A stretch of 64,000 bases of DNA from Pseudokineococcus marinus (GCF_037482405.1 NZ_JBBHZZ010000008.1:78908-142907), one strand, 5' to 3'; positions 15,943 through 24,641 are shown, counted from the stretch's first letter. The notes: generated by a model from the sequence alone, not told the origin. Numbers and translations: made by a program.

Positions 15943-17576
15943 GAGGCCCTCCGCAGCAGCACCGGCCGGTCGGCGCCGCGGGGCAGGGCGCCCGCGGCGT
16001 CCGTGCGGAAGTGCGCGCCGAGGCTCTCGGGGCGCCGCTGCGCGGACGCGACGAGCAGCCGCGCGCACACCCCGAGCGCCCGGTCCTCCAGCGCGGCGAC
16101 GTCGGCGGGCTCCTCCGTCGCGGCGGGGGCGCCGTCGAGCGTCTTCGCCGCGACCTCGAGGCCCGCGGCGTCGCGCAGCAGCACGGCGTGCTCCCACGCC
16201 AGCGCCTGCAGCTCGGCCCGCGGCAGCGCCGGGCCCGCCGTGCAGACGAGCTCCTCGACGCCCACGGGCGCGTGCGGCGCGGCGACGGCGCCGGCCAGCG
16301 ACGCCGCGACGTCGGCCGCGGCGCGGTCGCCGAAGACGAGCCCCTCGAGCAGCGAGTTGGACGCCAGCCGGTTGGCCCCGTGCACGCCCGTGCGCGCGAC
16401 CTCGCCGCACGCCCAGAGCCCGGGCAGCGACGTGCGCCCGCGGACGTCCGTGGCGACCCCGCCCATCCAGTAGTGCGCGGCGGGGGTCACGGGGACGGGC
16501 TCGCGCACCCAGTCGAGGCCCGCGGCGGCGCACATCGCGTCGATGCTCGGGAAGCGCGCGCGCAGCCGCTCCCCCAGCCCGGTCGCGTCGAGCAGCGCGG
16601 GGCGCCCGTCCTGGCGGGCGACGACGGCGCCCACCGCGCGGGCGACGACGTCGCGCGGCGCCAGCTCGGCCCGCGGGTCGTGCAGCGCCGACGCGGGGTC
16701 GGCGAGGAAGCGCGCGCCGTGCTCGTCGCGCAGCACGGCGCCCTCGCCGCGCACGGCCTCGGAGACGAGGAAGGGGGCGTGCGCGCCGCCGGGGGCGGCG
16801 ACGGTCGGGTGGAGCTGCACCTGCTCGAGGTCGGCGACGACCGCGCCCGCGCGCCACGCCGCCGCCAGCCCGTCGCCCGTGGCCTCGGGCGGGTTCGTCG
16901 TCCGCGCGAAGACCTGTCCCGCACCGCCCGTCGCGAGCACGACGGCGCCCGCGAGCACGCGACGGCGCGCTCCCCCGGTCGCCGGTGCGCCGCCGAGCAG
17001 GAGCTCGGCCCCGATGACCCGGCCACCCTCGACGACGAGGTCCGCCAGCGCCGCGCCCCCGAGCACCCGGACGCCCGCCGCGCGCACGGCCGCGACGAGC
17101 GCGGCCGACAGCCGCGCGCCCGTGGCGTCGCCGCCGGCGTGCAGCACGCGCGGGCGCGAGTGCGCCGCCTCGAGCCCGCGGCTCCAGCGGCGCGCGTCGG
17201 CCGGGTCGGCGGGGTCGGCGCCGTCGAGCACGAGGCCGCGGCGGGCCAGCTCGAGCAGCCGCGCGGGCCCCTCGGTGCAGAGCACCCGCACGGCCTCGGG
17301 GTCGCAGGCCCCCGCACCGGCGGCGAGGGTGTCGGCGACGTGGAGCGCGACGTCGTCGTCCGCGCCCGTCACCGCGGCGACGCCGCCCTGCGCCCAGGCG
17401 GTGCTGCCGCCGCCGGTGCCCCCGGCCCCCGCCCCCCACGGCGTCTTCGTCACGAGCAGGACGTCGTCGACGCCGCGCGCCCGCAGCCCCAGCGCCGTGG
17501 TCAGCCCCGCGACGCCGGTGCCGACGACGAGCGCCCCCACCCGCTCCGGGGCCGGTGCCTCCGGGCCGGTCGTCAC
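15939..17576 (-). CDS. nadB: L-aspartate oxidase
   Basis: A 545-residue flavoprotein that oxidises L-aspartate to iminoaspartate, the first step of NAD synthesis. The N-terminal FAD-binding motif is VVGTGVAGLTTAL; GGGSTAWAQGGVA, LATGGAGQVFARTTNP and CGEVARTGVHGANRLASNSLLEG are hallmarks of the fumarate reductase/NadB family, with the active-site region HPTVAAPGGAHAPFLVSEAVRGEGA. The GTG at 17576 overlaps the nadA stop (GTGA, 17573-17576). Confidence 0.95.
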   Translation of the reverse strand: MTTGPEAPAPERVGALVVGTGVAGLTTALGLRARGVDDVLLVTKTPWGAGAGGTGGGSTAWAQGGVAAVTGADDDVALHVADTLAAGAGACDPEAVRVLCTEGPARLLELARRGLVLDGADPADPADARRWSRGLEAAHSRPRVLHAGGDATGARLSAALVAAVRAAGVRVLGGAALADLVVEGGRVIGAELLLGGAPATGGARRRVLAGAVVLATGGAGQVFARTTNPPEATGDGLAAAWRAGAVVADLEQVQLHPTVAAPGGAHAPFLVSEAVRGEGAVLRDEHGARFLADPASALHDPRAELAPRDVVARAVGAVVARQDGRPALLDATGLGERLRARFPSIDAMCAAAGLDWVREPVPVTPAAHYWMGGVATDVRGRTSLPGLWACGEVARTGVHGANRLASNSLLEGLVFGDRAAADVAASLAGAVAAPHAPVGVEELVCTAGPALPRAELQALAWEHAVLLRDAAGLEVAAKTLDGAPAATEEPADVAALEDRALGVCARLLVASAQRRPESLGAHFRTDAAGALPRGADRPVLLRRAS

Positions 17577-18874
17577 GGCCGCACCTCGAGCATCCGCTGC
17601 AGCGCCACCCGCGCGGACGCGGCGACGGCGTCGTCGACCTGCACGCGGTTGAGCACCTCCCCGCGCACGAGGGCCTCGAGGACCCACGCGAGGTAGCCGG
17701 GGTGGATGCGGTACATCGTCGAGCAGGGGCAGATGACCGGGTCGAGGCAGGCGATCGTGAGGTCGGGGTGCTGGGCCGCCAGGCGCCTCACCATGTTGAT
17801 CTCGGTGCCGATCGCGAAGCTCGTGCCCGGCGCCGCCTCGCGGACGACCCGCTCGATGTGCTGGGTGGAACCGGCCTCGTCGGCGGCGTCGACGACCTCC
17901 TTGGGGCACTCGGGGTGCACGACGACGCGCACGGCCGGGTCGGCGGCGCGCGCGGCGTCGACCTGCGCCGTCGTGAAGCGCTGGTGCACCGAGCACCAGC
18001 CGCGCCACAGCAGCACGCGTGCGTCGAGGAGCGCCTCGGCCTCGTTGCCGCCCAACGGCTTGCGCGGGTCCCACAGCGGCATCTGCTCCAGCGGCACGCC
18101 CATCGCCGAGCCGGTGTTGCGACCGAGGTGCTGGTCGGGGAAGAAGAGCACCCGCCGGCCCCGCTCGAAGGCCCACGCCAGCACCGCCGCCGCGTTGGAG
18201 GAGGTGCAGACGATGCCGCCGTGGTCGCCGCAGAAGGCCTTGAGCGCGGCCGAGGAGTTCATGTACGTCACCGGGACGACGGGGACGCGCCCCTCGGCGT
18301 CGGGCTCCGTGCCGTAGACCGCCTCGAGCTGCTCCCAGCAGGCGGTGACGCTGTCGAGGTCGGCCATGTCGGCCATCGAGCAGCCGGCGGCGAGGTTGGG
18401 CAGGACGACGCTCTGCTCGGGCGAGGTGAGGAGGTCGGCCGTCTCGGCCATGAAGTGCACGCCGCAGAAGACGACGTGGTCGGCCGACGTCGTCGTCGCC
18501 TGCTGCGCGAGCTGGTAGCTGTCGCCGACGAAGTCGGCGAACTGCACGACCTCGTCGCGCTGGTAGTAGTGCCCGAGGACGACGAGCCGCTCCCCCAGCT
18601 CCGCCTTCGCCGCGGCGATGCGCTCCTCGAGCTCGGCGACGGGCGCCCGGCGGTACTCCTCGGGGATGCGCTGCTGCACGGGCGTCGACGGGGGCGCGAC
18701 GTCGGCGTTCGAGCTGCCCGGCCCGTACACCGGCGCGGGCGGCGCCTGCCCGGGCACGGCGTCCATGGCCCAGGGGCCGTCGGCCAGCGCGGGGTCGCAC
18801 AGGCCCGAGGTGGCGGGGGCGCCGTCGGGCGCGCGGCGCGGGCGGGTGCCGATCTGCAGCGGGGTGGTCGTCAT
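17573..18874 (-). CDS. nadA: Quinolinate synthase
   Basis: A 433-residue 4Fe-4S enzyme that condenses iminoaspartate with dihydroxyacetone phosphate to quinolinate. After a variable N-terminal stretch of about 75 residues come LVVLGHYYQRDEVVQFAD and the cluster-associated cysteines in VVFCGVHFMAET, LLWRGWCSVHQRF and DPVICPCSTMYRI. The first gene of the NAD operon, it has an AGGAGGACCG ribosome site before the ATG at 18874. It is preceded by the NrtR-type regulator gene, which presumably represses the operon when NAD-related metabolites are abundant. Confidence 0.95.
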   Translation of the reverse strand: MTTTPLQIGTRPRRAPDGAPATSGLCDPALADGPWAMDAVPGQAPPAPVYGPGSSNADVAPPSTPVQQRIPEEYRRAPVAELEERIAAAKAELGERLVVLGHYYQRDEVVQFADFVGDSYQLAQQATTTSADHVVFCGVHFMAETADLLTSPEQSVVLPNLAAGCSMADMADLDSVTACWEQLEAVYGTEPDAEGRVPVVPVTYMNSSAALKAFCGDHGGIVCTSSNAAAVLAWAFERGRRVLFFPDQHLGRNTGSAMGVPLEQMPLWDPRKPLGGNEAEALLDARVLLWRGWCSVHQRFTTAQVDAARAADPAVRVVVHPECPKEVVDAADEAGSTQHIERVVREAAPGTSFAIGTEINMVRRLAAQHPDLTIACLDPVICPCSTMYRIHPGYLAWVLEALVRGEVLNRVQVDDAVAASARVALQRMLEVRP

Positions 18875-18973
18875 CGGTCCTCCTCGGCGCGACGGCGGTC
18901 GCGCCCTGCGGCTCAGGTGCTCGGGTGGTGCGCTCGGGGGCGGCGCTGGGGTGGCGTGCGGGACGGCGGAGGG

Positions 18974-19666
18974 TCAGGCCGCCGGCCCGGCGGTGGTCTG
19001 GAAGGGGCCGGTGGCGCCCTCGGGCACCACCGCCCGGTACAGCCGCGGCGGGCGGTGCCGCCCGCCGGTGAGGTGCTCGTCGGTCGCCTCGACGGCGCCG
19101 CTGGCGGTGACCCGGCGGCGGAAGTTCGCCGGGTCGAGCGGGCGCCCGAGGACGGCCTCGTGCACCTCGCGCAGCTGGCCGAGGGAGAAGGTCTCGCCCA
19201 GCAGGTGGACGGCCACCTGCGCGTAGCCGACCTTGGCGCGCAGCCGCCACAGCGCGTACGCGACGACCTCGTCGTGGTCGAAGGCGAGACCGCGCACCTC
19301 GTCGACGGGCGCCCAGCGCACGTTGTGCACCTCGGCCACGCGCGCCGCCTCCGGGCTGCGCACGAGGGCCGAGTAGATGACGGAGACGACGCGCCCGGTC
19401 GGCGACCGGTCGGGCCGGCCGAACGTGTAGAGCTGCTCGAGGTAGCTCGGGCGCAGGCCGGTGGTCTCCGCGAGGGTGCGCCGCGCGGCCTCCTCGAGCC
19501 CCTCGTCGCCGCCGATCCACCCGCCCGGCAGCGCCTCGGCGCCGTCGAACGGCTCGCGCGTGCGGCGCACGAGCGGCAGGTGCAGCCGCTGGGCGCCCTC
19601 GTGCTCGAGGAGGGTGAAGATCACCGTCGAGACGGCGAGGGAGGCCGCTACCGCTCCACCGACCAC
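18974..19666 (-). CDS. nrtR: NrtR-type regulator of NAD synthesis (Nudix fold)
   Basis: A 230-residue protein with a Nudix domain (about 10-135) and a C-terminal winged helix (about 145-225, GYAQVAVHLLGETFSLGQLREVHEAVLG and FRRRVTASGAV), the arrangement of NrtR repressors that sense ADP-ribose. The Nudix box is degenerate (GGWIGGDEGLEEAARRTLAE, then TTGL), lacking two of the usual catalytic glutamates, which fits a sensor rather than a hydrolase. It lies 100 bp upstream of nadA on the same strand. The GTG at 19666 follows a GGGGGGG stretch. A family member of unknown target is the alternative, but the position next to nadABC is strong support. Confidence 0.88.
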   Translation of the reverse strand: MVGGAVAASLAVSTVIFTLLEHEGAQRLHLPLVRRTREPFDGAEALPGGWIGGDEGLEEAARRTLAETTGLRPSYLEQLYTFGRPDRSPTGRVVSVIYSALVRSPEAARVAEVHNVRWAPVDEVRGLAFDHDEVVAYALWRLRAKVGYAQVAVHLLGETFSLGQLREVHEAVLGRPLDPANFRRRVTASGAVEATDEHLTGGRHRPPRLYRAVVPEGATGPFQTTAGPAA

Positions 19667-19715
19667 GGCCCCCCCTTCGGGTCACGTCGACCATTACCGG
19701 ACGGGGACCACCGTA

Positions 19716-19735
19716 CGTCTCTTCTGGTCGAGACG
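19716..19735. promoter_or_regulatory. Interrupted palindrome upstream of nrtR
   Basis: CGTCTC and GAGACG flank an 8-bp spacer, inside an imperfect wider symmetry bounded by GTAC on both sides (19713-19743). The site is 50 bp before the nrtR start in the divergent region with the CmtR-like gene, so it is a candidate autoregulatory site. Confidence 0.3.
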
Positions 19736-19818
19736 ACAAGTACCGCAGGTCCCGGCACCCGCCGGCCGTCGGCGCCCGACCGCCCCGGGGGGCGCACCGG
19801 ACAGTTCACCGGACGCTG

Positions 19819-19824
19819 TACCGT
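19819..19824 (+). promoter_or_regulatory. -10 box of leaderless ArsR-family gene
   Basis: TACCGT, then seven bases, then the GTG at 19832. It fixes the start of the metal sensor. Confidence 0.55.
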
Positions 19825-19831
19825 TTCCGCC

Positions 19832-20212
19832 GTGCTGACGACCTCCCTGCCCGAGGTGCTCGCCCGCTTCGGCCACGCCCTGTCCGACCCGACGCGGGCC
19901 CGGGTCCTGCTCGCCCTGCGGGACGGGAGCGCCTACCCCTCGGACCTCGCCGCGCTCGTCGGCGCGAGCCGGCAGTCCCTGTCCAACCACCTCGCCTGCC
20001 TGCGCGGCTGCGGGCTCGTCGTGGCGGCGCCCGAGGGACGGCGGGTCCGGTACGAGCTGGCGGACGGCCGGCTCGCCGCGGCGCTGGACGAGCTGGCCGC
20101 GGTCGTCGTCGTCGCCGACCCGGCCTGCGCCCCGGGGTCCCCGCCGCAGGCCGCCCGGGCCGCCGCGGCCCCGTCGGACCGCGCCGACGACGTCGCCCGG
20201 GTCGCGCCGTGA
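19832..20212 (+). CDS. ArsR/SmtB metal sensor, CmtR-like
   Basis: A 126-residue winged-helix repressor. The recognition region ASRQSLSNHLACLRGCGLV and the wing APEGRRVRYEL match CmtR, the Cd(II)/Pb(II) sensor of mycobacteria, whose metal ligands are two cysteines in this helix and one near the C-terminus. The equivalents here are Cys56, Cys60 and Cys99 (in DPACAPG), so all three thiolate ligands appear present. It overlaps the CDF transporter gene by GTGA (20209-20212), giving a sensor-exporter pair. Metal binding should release it from its own promoter. Cadmium or lead response is inferred from the conserved ligands. Confidence 0.85.
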   Translation: MLTTSLPEVLARFGHALSDPTRARVLLALRDGSAYPSDLAALVGASRQSLSNHLACLRGCGLVVAAPEGRRVRYELADGRLAAALDELAAVVVVADPACAPGSPPQAARAAAAPSDRADDVARVAP

Positions 20213-21009
20213 GCGCGCCCGCCGAGCGCCCCGCGCCCCGCCGCCCCGAGGTCGCCGACTGCTGCGGCGCCGCCGTCGCGGGTCCCTCGCCGGAGCGCGC
20301 GGCGGTGCTCTCGCGCCGGGTGCGCTGGGTCGTCGGCGCGACGATCGCCTACAACGTCGTCGAGGCGGTCGTCGCGCTCACCGCCGGCGCCCTCGCCTCG
20401 TCGTCGGCGCTCGTCGGCTTCGGCCTCGACTCGGTGGTCGAGGTGCTGTCGGCCGCCGCCGTCGCCTGGCAGTTCGCCGCGCCGGACCCGCGCACCCGCG
20501 AGCGCGCGGCCCTGCGCACGATCGCCGTCGCCTTCTGGGCGCTGGCGGTGCTCGTCGCCGTGGACGCCCTGCGCGCCCTCCTCGGCGGCGCGGAGCCCGA
20601 CCCCTCCCCCGTGGGCATCGCCCTCGCGGCCGTGAGCGTGGTCGTCATGCCGGTGCTCAGCTGGTTCGAGCGCCGCACCGGCCGCGAGCTCGGCTCGGCG
20701 TCGGCCGTCGCCGACTCGCAGCAGACGCTGCTCTGCACCTACCTGTCAGCCGTCCTGCTCGTCGGGCTCCTGCTCAACGCGACCCTGGGCTGGACGTGGG
20801 CGGACCCGGTGGCCGCCCTCGTCATCGCGGTGCTCGCCGCCCGCGAGGGCCTCGGGGCCTGGCGCGGGGACGCGTGCTGCGCGCCCGGCGCCGCCCTCGC
20901 GGCACCGGGCCCGGACGCCCGCTCGACGGCCGCGACGACGACCGGGGCACCCGCGGACGCGTGCTGCGCGACCACCGCCCCGAGCGCCCGCTGCTGCTCC
21001 CACGGGTGA
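20209..21009 (+). CDS. CDF-family cation exporter with cysteine-rich tails
   Basis: A 266-residue membrane protein of the cation diffusion facilitator type, with about six helices (VGATIAYNVVEAVVALTAGA, SSALVGFGLDSVVEVLSAAAV and later segments). The first Asp-containing helix GFGLDS and the later TWADPVAALVIA supply the metal-site residues. Cysteine pairs occur in the N-terminal ADCCGA and in the C-terminal tail (DACCAPG, DACCATT, ARCCSHG), which may bind soft metal. Coupled to the CmtR-like sensor, it probably exports Cd, Pb or Zn from the cytoplasm. Confidence 0.85.
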   Translation: MSAPAERPAPRRPEVADCCGAAVAGPSPERAAVLSRRVRWVVGATIAYNVVEAVVALTAGALASSSALVGFGLDSVVEVLSAAAVAWQFAAPDPRTRERAALRTIAVAFWALAVLVAVDALRALLGGAEPDPSPVGIALAAVSVVVMPVLSWFERRTGRELGSASAVADSQQTLLCTYLSAVLLVGLLLNATLGWTWADPVAALVIAVLAAREGLGAWRGDACCAPGAALAAPGPDARSTAATTTGAPADACCATTAPSARCCSHG

Positions 21010-21104
21010 CGCCGCCGGCGACGCCGAGCCGGACGGCGCCCGCCGTGGCACCCTGCCGCCGGGCGCCCACCGCGCCCGTCCGCCGCCCGCCGGGAGGAGC
21101 CGAG

Positions 21105-21488
21105 GTGCCCACAGCCGTCGTCGCCGTCGTCGGGGGCCTGCTCACCGCCGCAGGCGTGGCCCTGCTCGTGCTCCCCGGGCCGGGCATGGTGCTCGTCGCC
21201 GTCGGGCTGGCCGTGCTCGCGTCGCGCTTCGCGTGGGCGAAGCGTCCGCTCGGCTTCGCCCGCACCCGCGCCGAGGCCGGCATGCGGCAGGTGGCCCGCC
21301 GGAGGGCCTCGGCGTTCTTCGCCCTGGGGTGCGCGGTCCTGCTCCTGCTCGCGGCGGGCCTGCCCTACCTGGGCGTCGAGGTGCCGGGGCTGACCAAGCT
21401 CACCGCCGTCCTGCTCGCCGGCAGCGGCCTCTTCCTCGTCGGCACCGTCGTCTGGGCGCGGCACGCCGGCAACCGCGCGCCCGTCTGA
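21105..21488 (+). CDS. PGPGW-type small membrane protein
   Basis: A 127-residue protein with the LVLPGPGMVLVAVGLAVLA motif of the PGPGW putative transmembrane family and about three membrane helices. Its function is not known. GGGAGGAGC stands just before the GTG at 21105, which decides this start over longer readings. It sits between the CDF exporter and a DUF1810 gene with no clear operon link. Confidence 0.75.
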   Translation: MPTAVVAVVGGLLTAAGVALLVLPGPGMVLVAVGLAVLASRFAWAKRPLGFARTRAEAGMRQVARRRASAFFALGCAVLLLLAAGLPYLGVEVPGLTKLTAVLLAGSGLFLVGTVVWARHAGNRAPV

Positions 21489-21557
21489 CGCCGCGGCGCC
21501 GGGCCGCCAGGACCCGGGCCGCTGGCGCCCCCGCGCGCGACCCGCCACGGTGGTCGG

Positions 21558-21992
21558 GTGAGCGACGCACACGACCTCCAGCGCTTCGTCGACGCCCAGG
21601 GCGGCGGCACCTACGACCAGGCGCTCGCCGAGCTACGCGCGGGCCGCAAGCAGGGCCACTGGATCTGGTTCGTCCTGCCGCAGGTGCAGGGCCTCGGCCG
21701 CTCCTCGACGGCGCAGCACTACGGCCTCACCGGCCTGGACGAGGCGCGCGCCTACCTCGCCCACCCCGTGCTCGGCCCCCGCCTGCGCGAGTGCGCCCGC
21801 GCCCTCGCCGACCTGCCCGGCAGCGACCCGACCGCCGTGCTCGGGAGCGTCGACGCGCTCAAGGTGCGCTCGTCGATGACCCTCTTCGCCCGCGCGGCCG
21901 ACGCGGACGGCGAGGACGCCGGGGTCTTCCGCGCGGTCCTCGCGCAGTACTACGGCGGCGAGGAGGACGGCGAGACGCTGGAGCGCCTCTGA
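21558..21992 (+). CDS. DUF1810 family protein
   Basis: A 144-residue soluble protein matching DUF1810: HDLQRFVDAQGGGTYDQAL at the N-terminus, the conserved KQGHWIWFVLPQVQGLG, HPVLGPRLRECARAL and a C-terminal LAQYYGGEEDGETL. The biochemical role of the family is not established to my knowledge. The GTG start at 21558 matches the family N-terminus closely. It stands alone. Confidence 0.85.
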   Translation: MSDAHDLQRFVDAQGGGTYDQALAELRAGRKQGHWIWFVLPQVQGLGRSSTAQHYGLTGLDEARAYLAHPVLGPRLRECARALADLPGSDPTAVLGSVDALKVRSSMTLFARAADADGEDAGVFRAVLAQYYGGEEDGETLERL

Positions 21993-22037
21993 GGGCCGGA
22001 CCAGGCGGGGCCGCGCCAGCGAGCACCCGTCGCCGCG

Positions 22038-22043
22038 TAGCCT
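22038..22043 (+). promoter_or_regulatory. -10 box of leaderless membrane-protein gene
   Basis: TAGCCT, then seven bases, then the GTG at 22051. Confidence 0.5.
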
Positions 22044-22050
22044 CGCGGGC

Positions 22051-22725
22051 GTGGACGGCGATCACGGGCGGGCGCTGCAGCGCGTGCGCTGCGCGCTCGT
22101 CGCCTCCCTCGTCCTCTCCCTCGGCGCGGGCGCCCACGTCGTGGGCGGCGGCGACCTCCCCGACCCGCTGCTCGTCGGGCTGGCGGGCGCCCTGGTCCTC
22201 GCCGTCGCGTCCCTCCTCGGGCGACGCCGCCTGCGCCTGCGGACCCTGGTCCCGGTGCTCGGCGCCGGCCAGGTGCTGCTGCACGCGGCCTTCGCCGCGC
22301 TGACCGTGCCACCCGCCGGCGCGGTGGACGTCGATGCCGCGGCCCTCGCCCCCGCGGCAGGGCACGGCGCCCACGCCCACGGAGCCCTCCTCCTGGCCGC
22401 GGGCGGCGGGGGCGTCGACGCCGCCCTGGCGGCCGCCTCCGCCGGCTCTGCTGCCCTCGCCGGCTCCGCCGGCATGGTCGCCGCGCACCTCGCGGCCACG
22501 CTCGTCACCGCGCTCGCGGCCGTCTCGGCCGACCGGGCGTGGGCCGCCGCCGTCGCGCGGCTGGCGCAGCTCTTCCCCGCCCTCGGCGCGCTCCTCGTCG
22601 ACCTCGTCGAGGGCCCCGCGCCGCGGGCGCAGCGGACCCCGGCGCAGCGGTGCGCCGTGCCCCGCGCCGTCGTCGTCGGCGTGCGCCCCCGGCGGGGTCC
22701 GCCGGCGGCCGTGCCGGCCGCCTGA
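22051..22725 (+). CDS. Membrane protein with His-rich loop, upstream of ycnI
   Basis: I do not recognise this 224-residue protein. It has about five hydrophobic segments (ALVASLVLSLGAGAHVV, LLVGLAGALVLAVASLL, VPVLGAGQVLLHAAFAALTV, then two Ala-rich helices) and a histidine-rich loop GHGAHAHGA. The basic C-terminus is rich in Arg and Pro. It is the first of three consecutive genes, the other two encoding YcnI and CopC-domain copper proteins, so a role in copper handling is plausible by context. The start is set by a TAGCCT box seven bases upstream. Confidence 0.65.
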   Translation: MDGDHGRALQRVRCALVASLVLSLGAGAHVVGGGDLPDPLLVGLAGALVLAVASLLGRRRLRLRTLVPVLGAGQVLLHAAFAALTVPPAGAVDVDAAALAPAAGHGAHAHGALLLAAGGGGVDAALAAASAGSAALAGSAGMVAAHLAATLVTALAAVSADRAWAAAVARLAQLFPALGALLVDLVEGPAPRAQRTPAQRCAVPRAVVVGVRPRRGPPAAVPAA

Positions 22726-22889
22726 CCGGCGCCCCCGACCCAGCCGCGGACCGACCGCCGGCGACAGCTCCCGCGAGCGCGGGCGCGTCGCCCTGCGCGG
22801 GCGCACGGGGCTGGTCCGGCGGCGTCGTGGGCGGCCGGCTGCCGCCGTCCCGCCGGCGCCGCCGGCTCCCGCAGCCCCAGGAGACCTCC

Positions 22890-23720
22890 GTGACCCACCG
22901 CACCCCCACGCCCTCGTCCGTCGCGACCAGCAGCAGCGCGAGCAGCACCAGCGCGAGCAGCACCAGCCCGACCGGCTCAGCCCGCCCCCGGCGCGGGGCC
23001 CACCGCACCGCGGCCGCCGCGCTCCTCGCCGGGGCGCTCGTCGTCGGCCCTGCGCTGGCGGCGTCCGCCCACGTGCGGGTCAGCGCCGACGACCCCACCG
23101 TGGGCGGCTACAGCGTCCTGACCTTCCGCGTGCCCAACGAGTCCGACACCGCCGGCACGACCGCCGTCACCGTGGACCTGCCCACCGACACGCCGCTGCG
23201 CTCCGTCAGCGTCGAGCCCGTCCCCGGGTGGTCCGCGGAGGTCGTCACCGGCGACCTGCCCGAGCCCGTGGCCGTCGACGGCGGCGAGCTCACCGAGGCG
23301 CCCCGGCAGGTCACGTGGACCGCCGACCCGGGCGTCGAGATCGGCCCGGGCGAGTTCCAGCGCTTCGTCGTCTCGGCGGGCCCGCTGCCCGAGGCGGGCA
23401 CCGACGTCGTGCTCCCGGCGACGCAGACCTACTCCGACGGTGAGGTCGTGGCCTGGGACGAGCCCGTGGTCGCCGGTGAGGAGGAGCCGAACACCCCGGC
23501 GCCGTCCTTCACCACGGTCGCGGCCGCTGACGACGAGGCCGCCACGACCGACGCCGAGGTGACGACGACCGCCGCGAGCACGAGCACCACGGGCGGCGCC
23601 GCGACGGAGGCGACCGACAGCAGCGCGCGCTGGCTCGCCGGCGGCGGGCTCGTCGTCGCGGTCGCGGCCTTCCTCCTCGCTCTGGTCGGTGCGGCGGGGC
23701 GGCGTCGTGCGGCGCGGTGA
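22890..23720 (+). CDS. YcnI family copper-binding protein (DUF1775)
   Basis: A 276-residue exported, membrane-anchored protein. A Ser/Thr-rich cytoplasmic start is followed by a signal peptide (AAAALLAGALVVGPALAASA) whose predicted cleavage leaves HVRVSADDP. An N-terminal His of this kind is the copper ligand in YcnI proteins. The DUF1775 beta-sandwich spans about residues 58-195 (FRVPNESDTAGTTAVTVDLP, PGEFQRFVVSAGPLPEAG); then a Thr/Ala-rich linker and a C-terminal membrane helix with a basic tail. AGGAG precedes the GTG at 22890. It probably works outside the membrane in copper trafficking with the CopC-domain protein downstream. Confidence 0.85.
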   Translation: MTHRTPTPSSVATSSSASSTSASSTSPTGSARPRRGAHRTAAAALLAGALVVGPALAASAHVRVSADDPTVGGYSVLTFRVPNESDTAGTTAVTVDLPTDTPLRSVSVEPVPGWSAEVVTGDLPEPVAVDGGELTEAPRQVTWTADPGVEIGPGEFQRFVVSAGPLPEAGTDVVLPATQTYSDGEVVAWDEPVVAGEEEPNTPAPSFTTVAAADDEAATTDAEVTTTAASTSTTGGAATEATDSSARWLAGGGLVVAVAAFLLALVGAAGRRRAAR

Positions 23721-23832
23721 GGCGGTGCCGGCGGCGCCCGTCCGGGCGGCCGCCGGCCCCGAAGACACCACGACGGCCGCCCCCGGTGCGGGGGCGGCGA
23801 GCAGGCACGGCTCGAGAGCACACGGAGGCGTC

Positions 23833-24507
23833 ATGACCACGCGGGAGCGCACACGCACCACCCACCGGGCCGGGCGGCGCGCTGCGGGCGCCGCCGCCGG
23901 CGTGCTGGCGGCCGGGCTCGTCGTCGTGGCGGCCCCCGCAGCGTGGGCGCACGACCGGCTCGTCGGCTCCGACCCCGAGAGCGGGGCGGTCCTCGACGCC
24001 GTCCCCGCCGAGGCGGTGCTCACCTTCTCGTCCGAGGTGCAGGAGCTGGGCACCGTCCTCGAGCTCCAGGGGGCCGACGGCTCGTCGATCGCCGGCGAGA
24101 CGGTCGTCGCGGGCCGCGACGTCAGCCTCCCCCTCCCCTCGGACCTGCCGTCGGGGGAGTACGCCGTGGTCTACCGGGTCACGTCGTCCGACGGGCACCC
24201 CATCAGCGGCGAGGTCCCCTTCTCGCTCGAGGTCGCCGCACCCGCCACCCCGGCGCCGAGCGCGTCGCCGTCGCCGAGCCCGTCACCCGCGGCGAGCCCC
24301 ACCGCCACGTCGAGCGAGAGCGCCGGCGTCGGCAGCTCGCCCTCGCCGACCACCGCGGCCGGGGCCGCGGACGTCGCCGAGCCCGCCTCCGCGGAGTCGG
24401 GCGACGACGTCCCGTGGGCGCCCATCGTCGTCGTGCTCGTCGTCGTGGTGCTCGGCGGTCTCGCCGCCGCCGTCCTGGGACGCCGGCGGGGGCCGCGCAC
24501 CCGCTGA
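23833..24507 (+). CDS. CopC-domain copper resistance protein
   Basis: A 224-residue protein with an N-terminal signal peptide (AAGVLAAGLVVVAAPAAWA) and mature start HDRLVGSDPESG, matching CopC proteins that bind Cu(II) through the terminal His. The domain continues to YRVTSSDGHPISGEVPFSL, whose His is the second expected ligand. A Pro/Ser/Ala spacer follows, then one membrane helix and a basic tail. GGAGG lies before the ATG at 23833. It follows ycnI by 112 bp on the same strand. It lacks a CopD membrane domain. Confidence 0.88.
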   Translation: MTTRERTRTTHRAGRRAAGAAAGVLAAGLVVVAAPAAWAHDRLVGSDPESGAVLDAVPAEAVLTFSSEVQELGTVLELQGADGSSIAGETVVAGRDVSLPLPSDLPSGEYAVVYRVTSSDGHPISGEVPFSLEVAAPATPAPSASPSPSPSPAASPTATSSESAGVGSSPSPTTAAGAADVAEPASAESGDDVPWAPIVVVLVVVVLGGLAAAVLGRRRGPRTR

Positions 24508-24641
24508 CCCACCCGCCGCGCGTCGGGCCCGGTCGCCTCGGCGGCCGGGCCCGACGGGTCCCAGCCCCTGGGACGCGGGAAGGGTCGAGGGGTGGGACGC
24601 CGTTGTGGACGTCAGTGCTCGACGACCCCTCGGAGGACCCC

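Noticed and set aside
15939..19739. 1266-codon minus-strand frame extending nadB upstream
   Set aside because: Upstream residues are low-complexity and overlap nadA, whose own frame is clearly coding; nadB begins at 17576.
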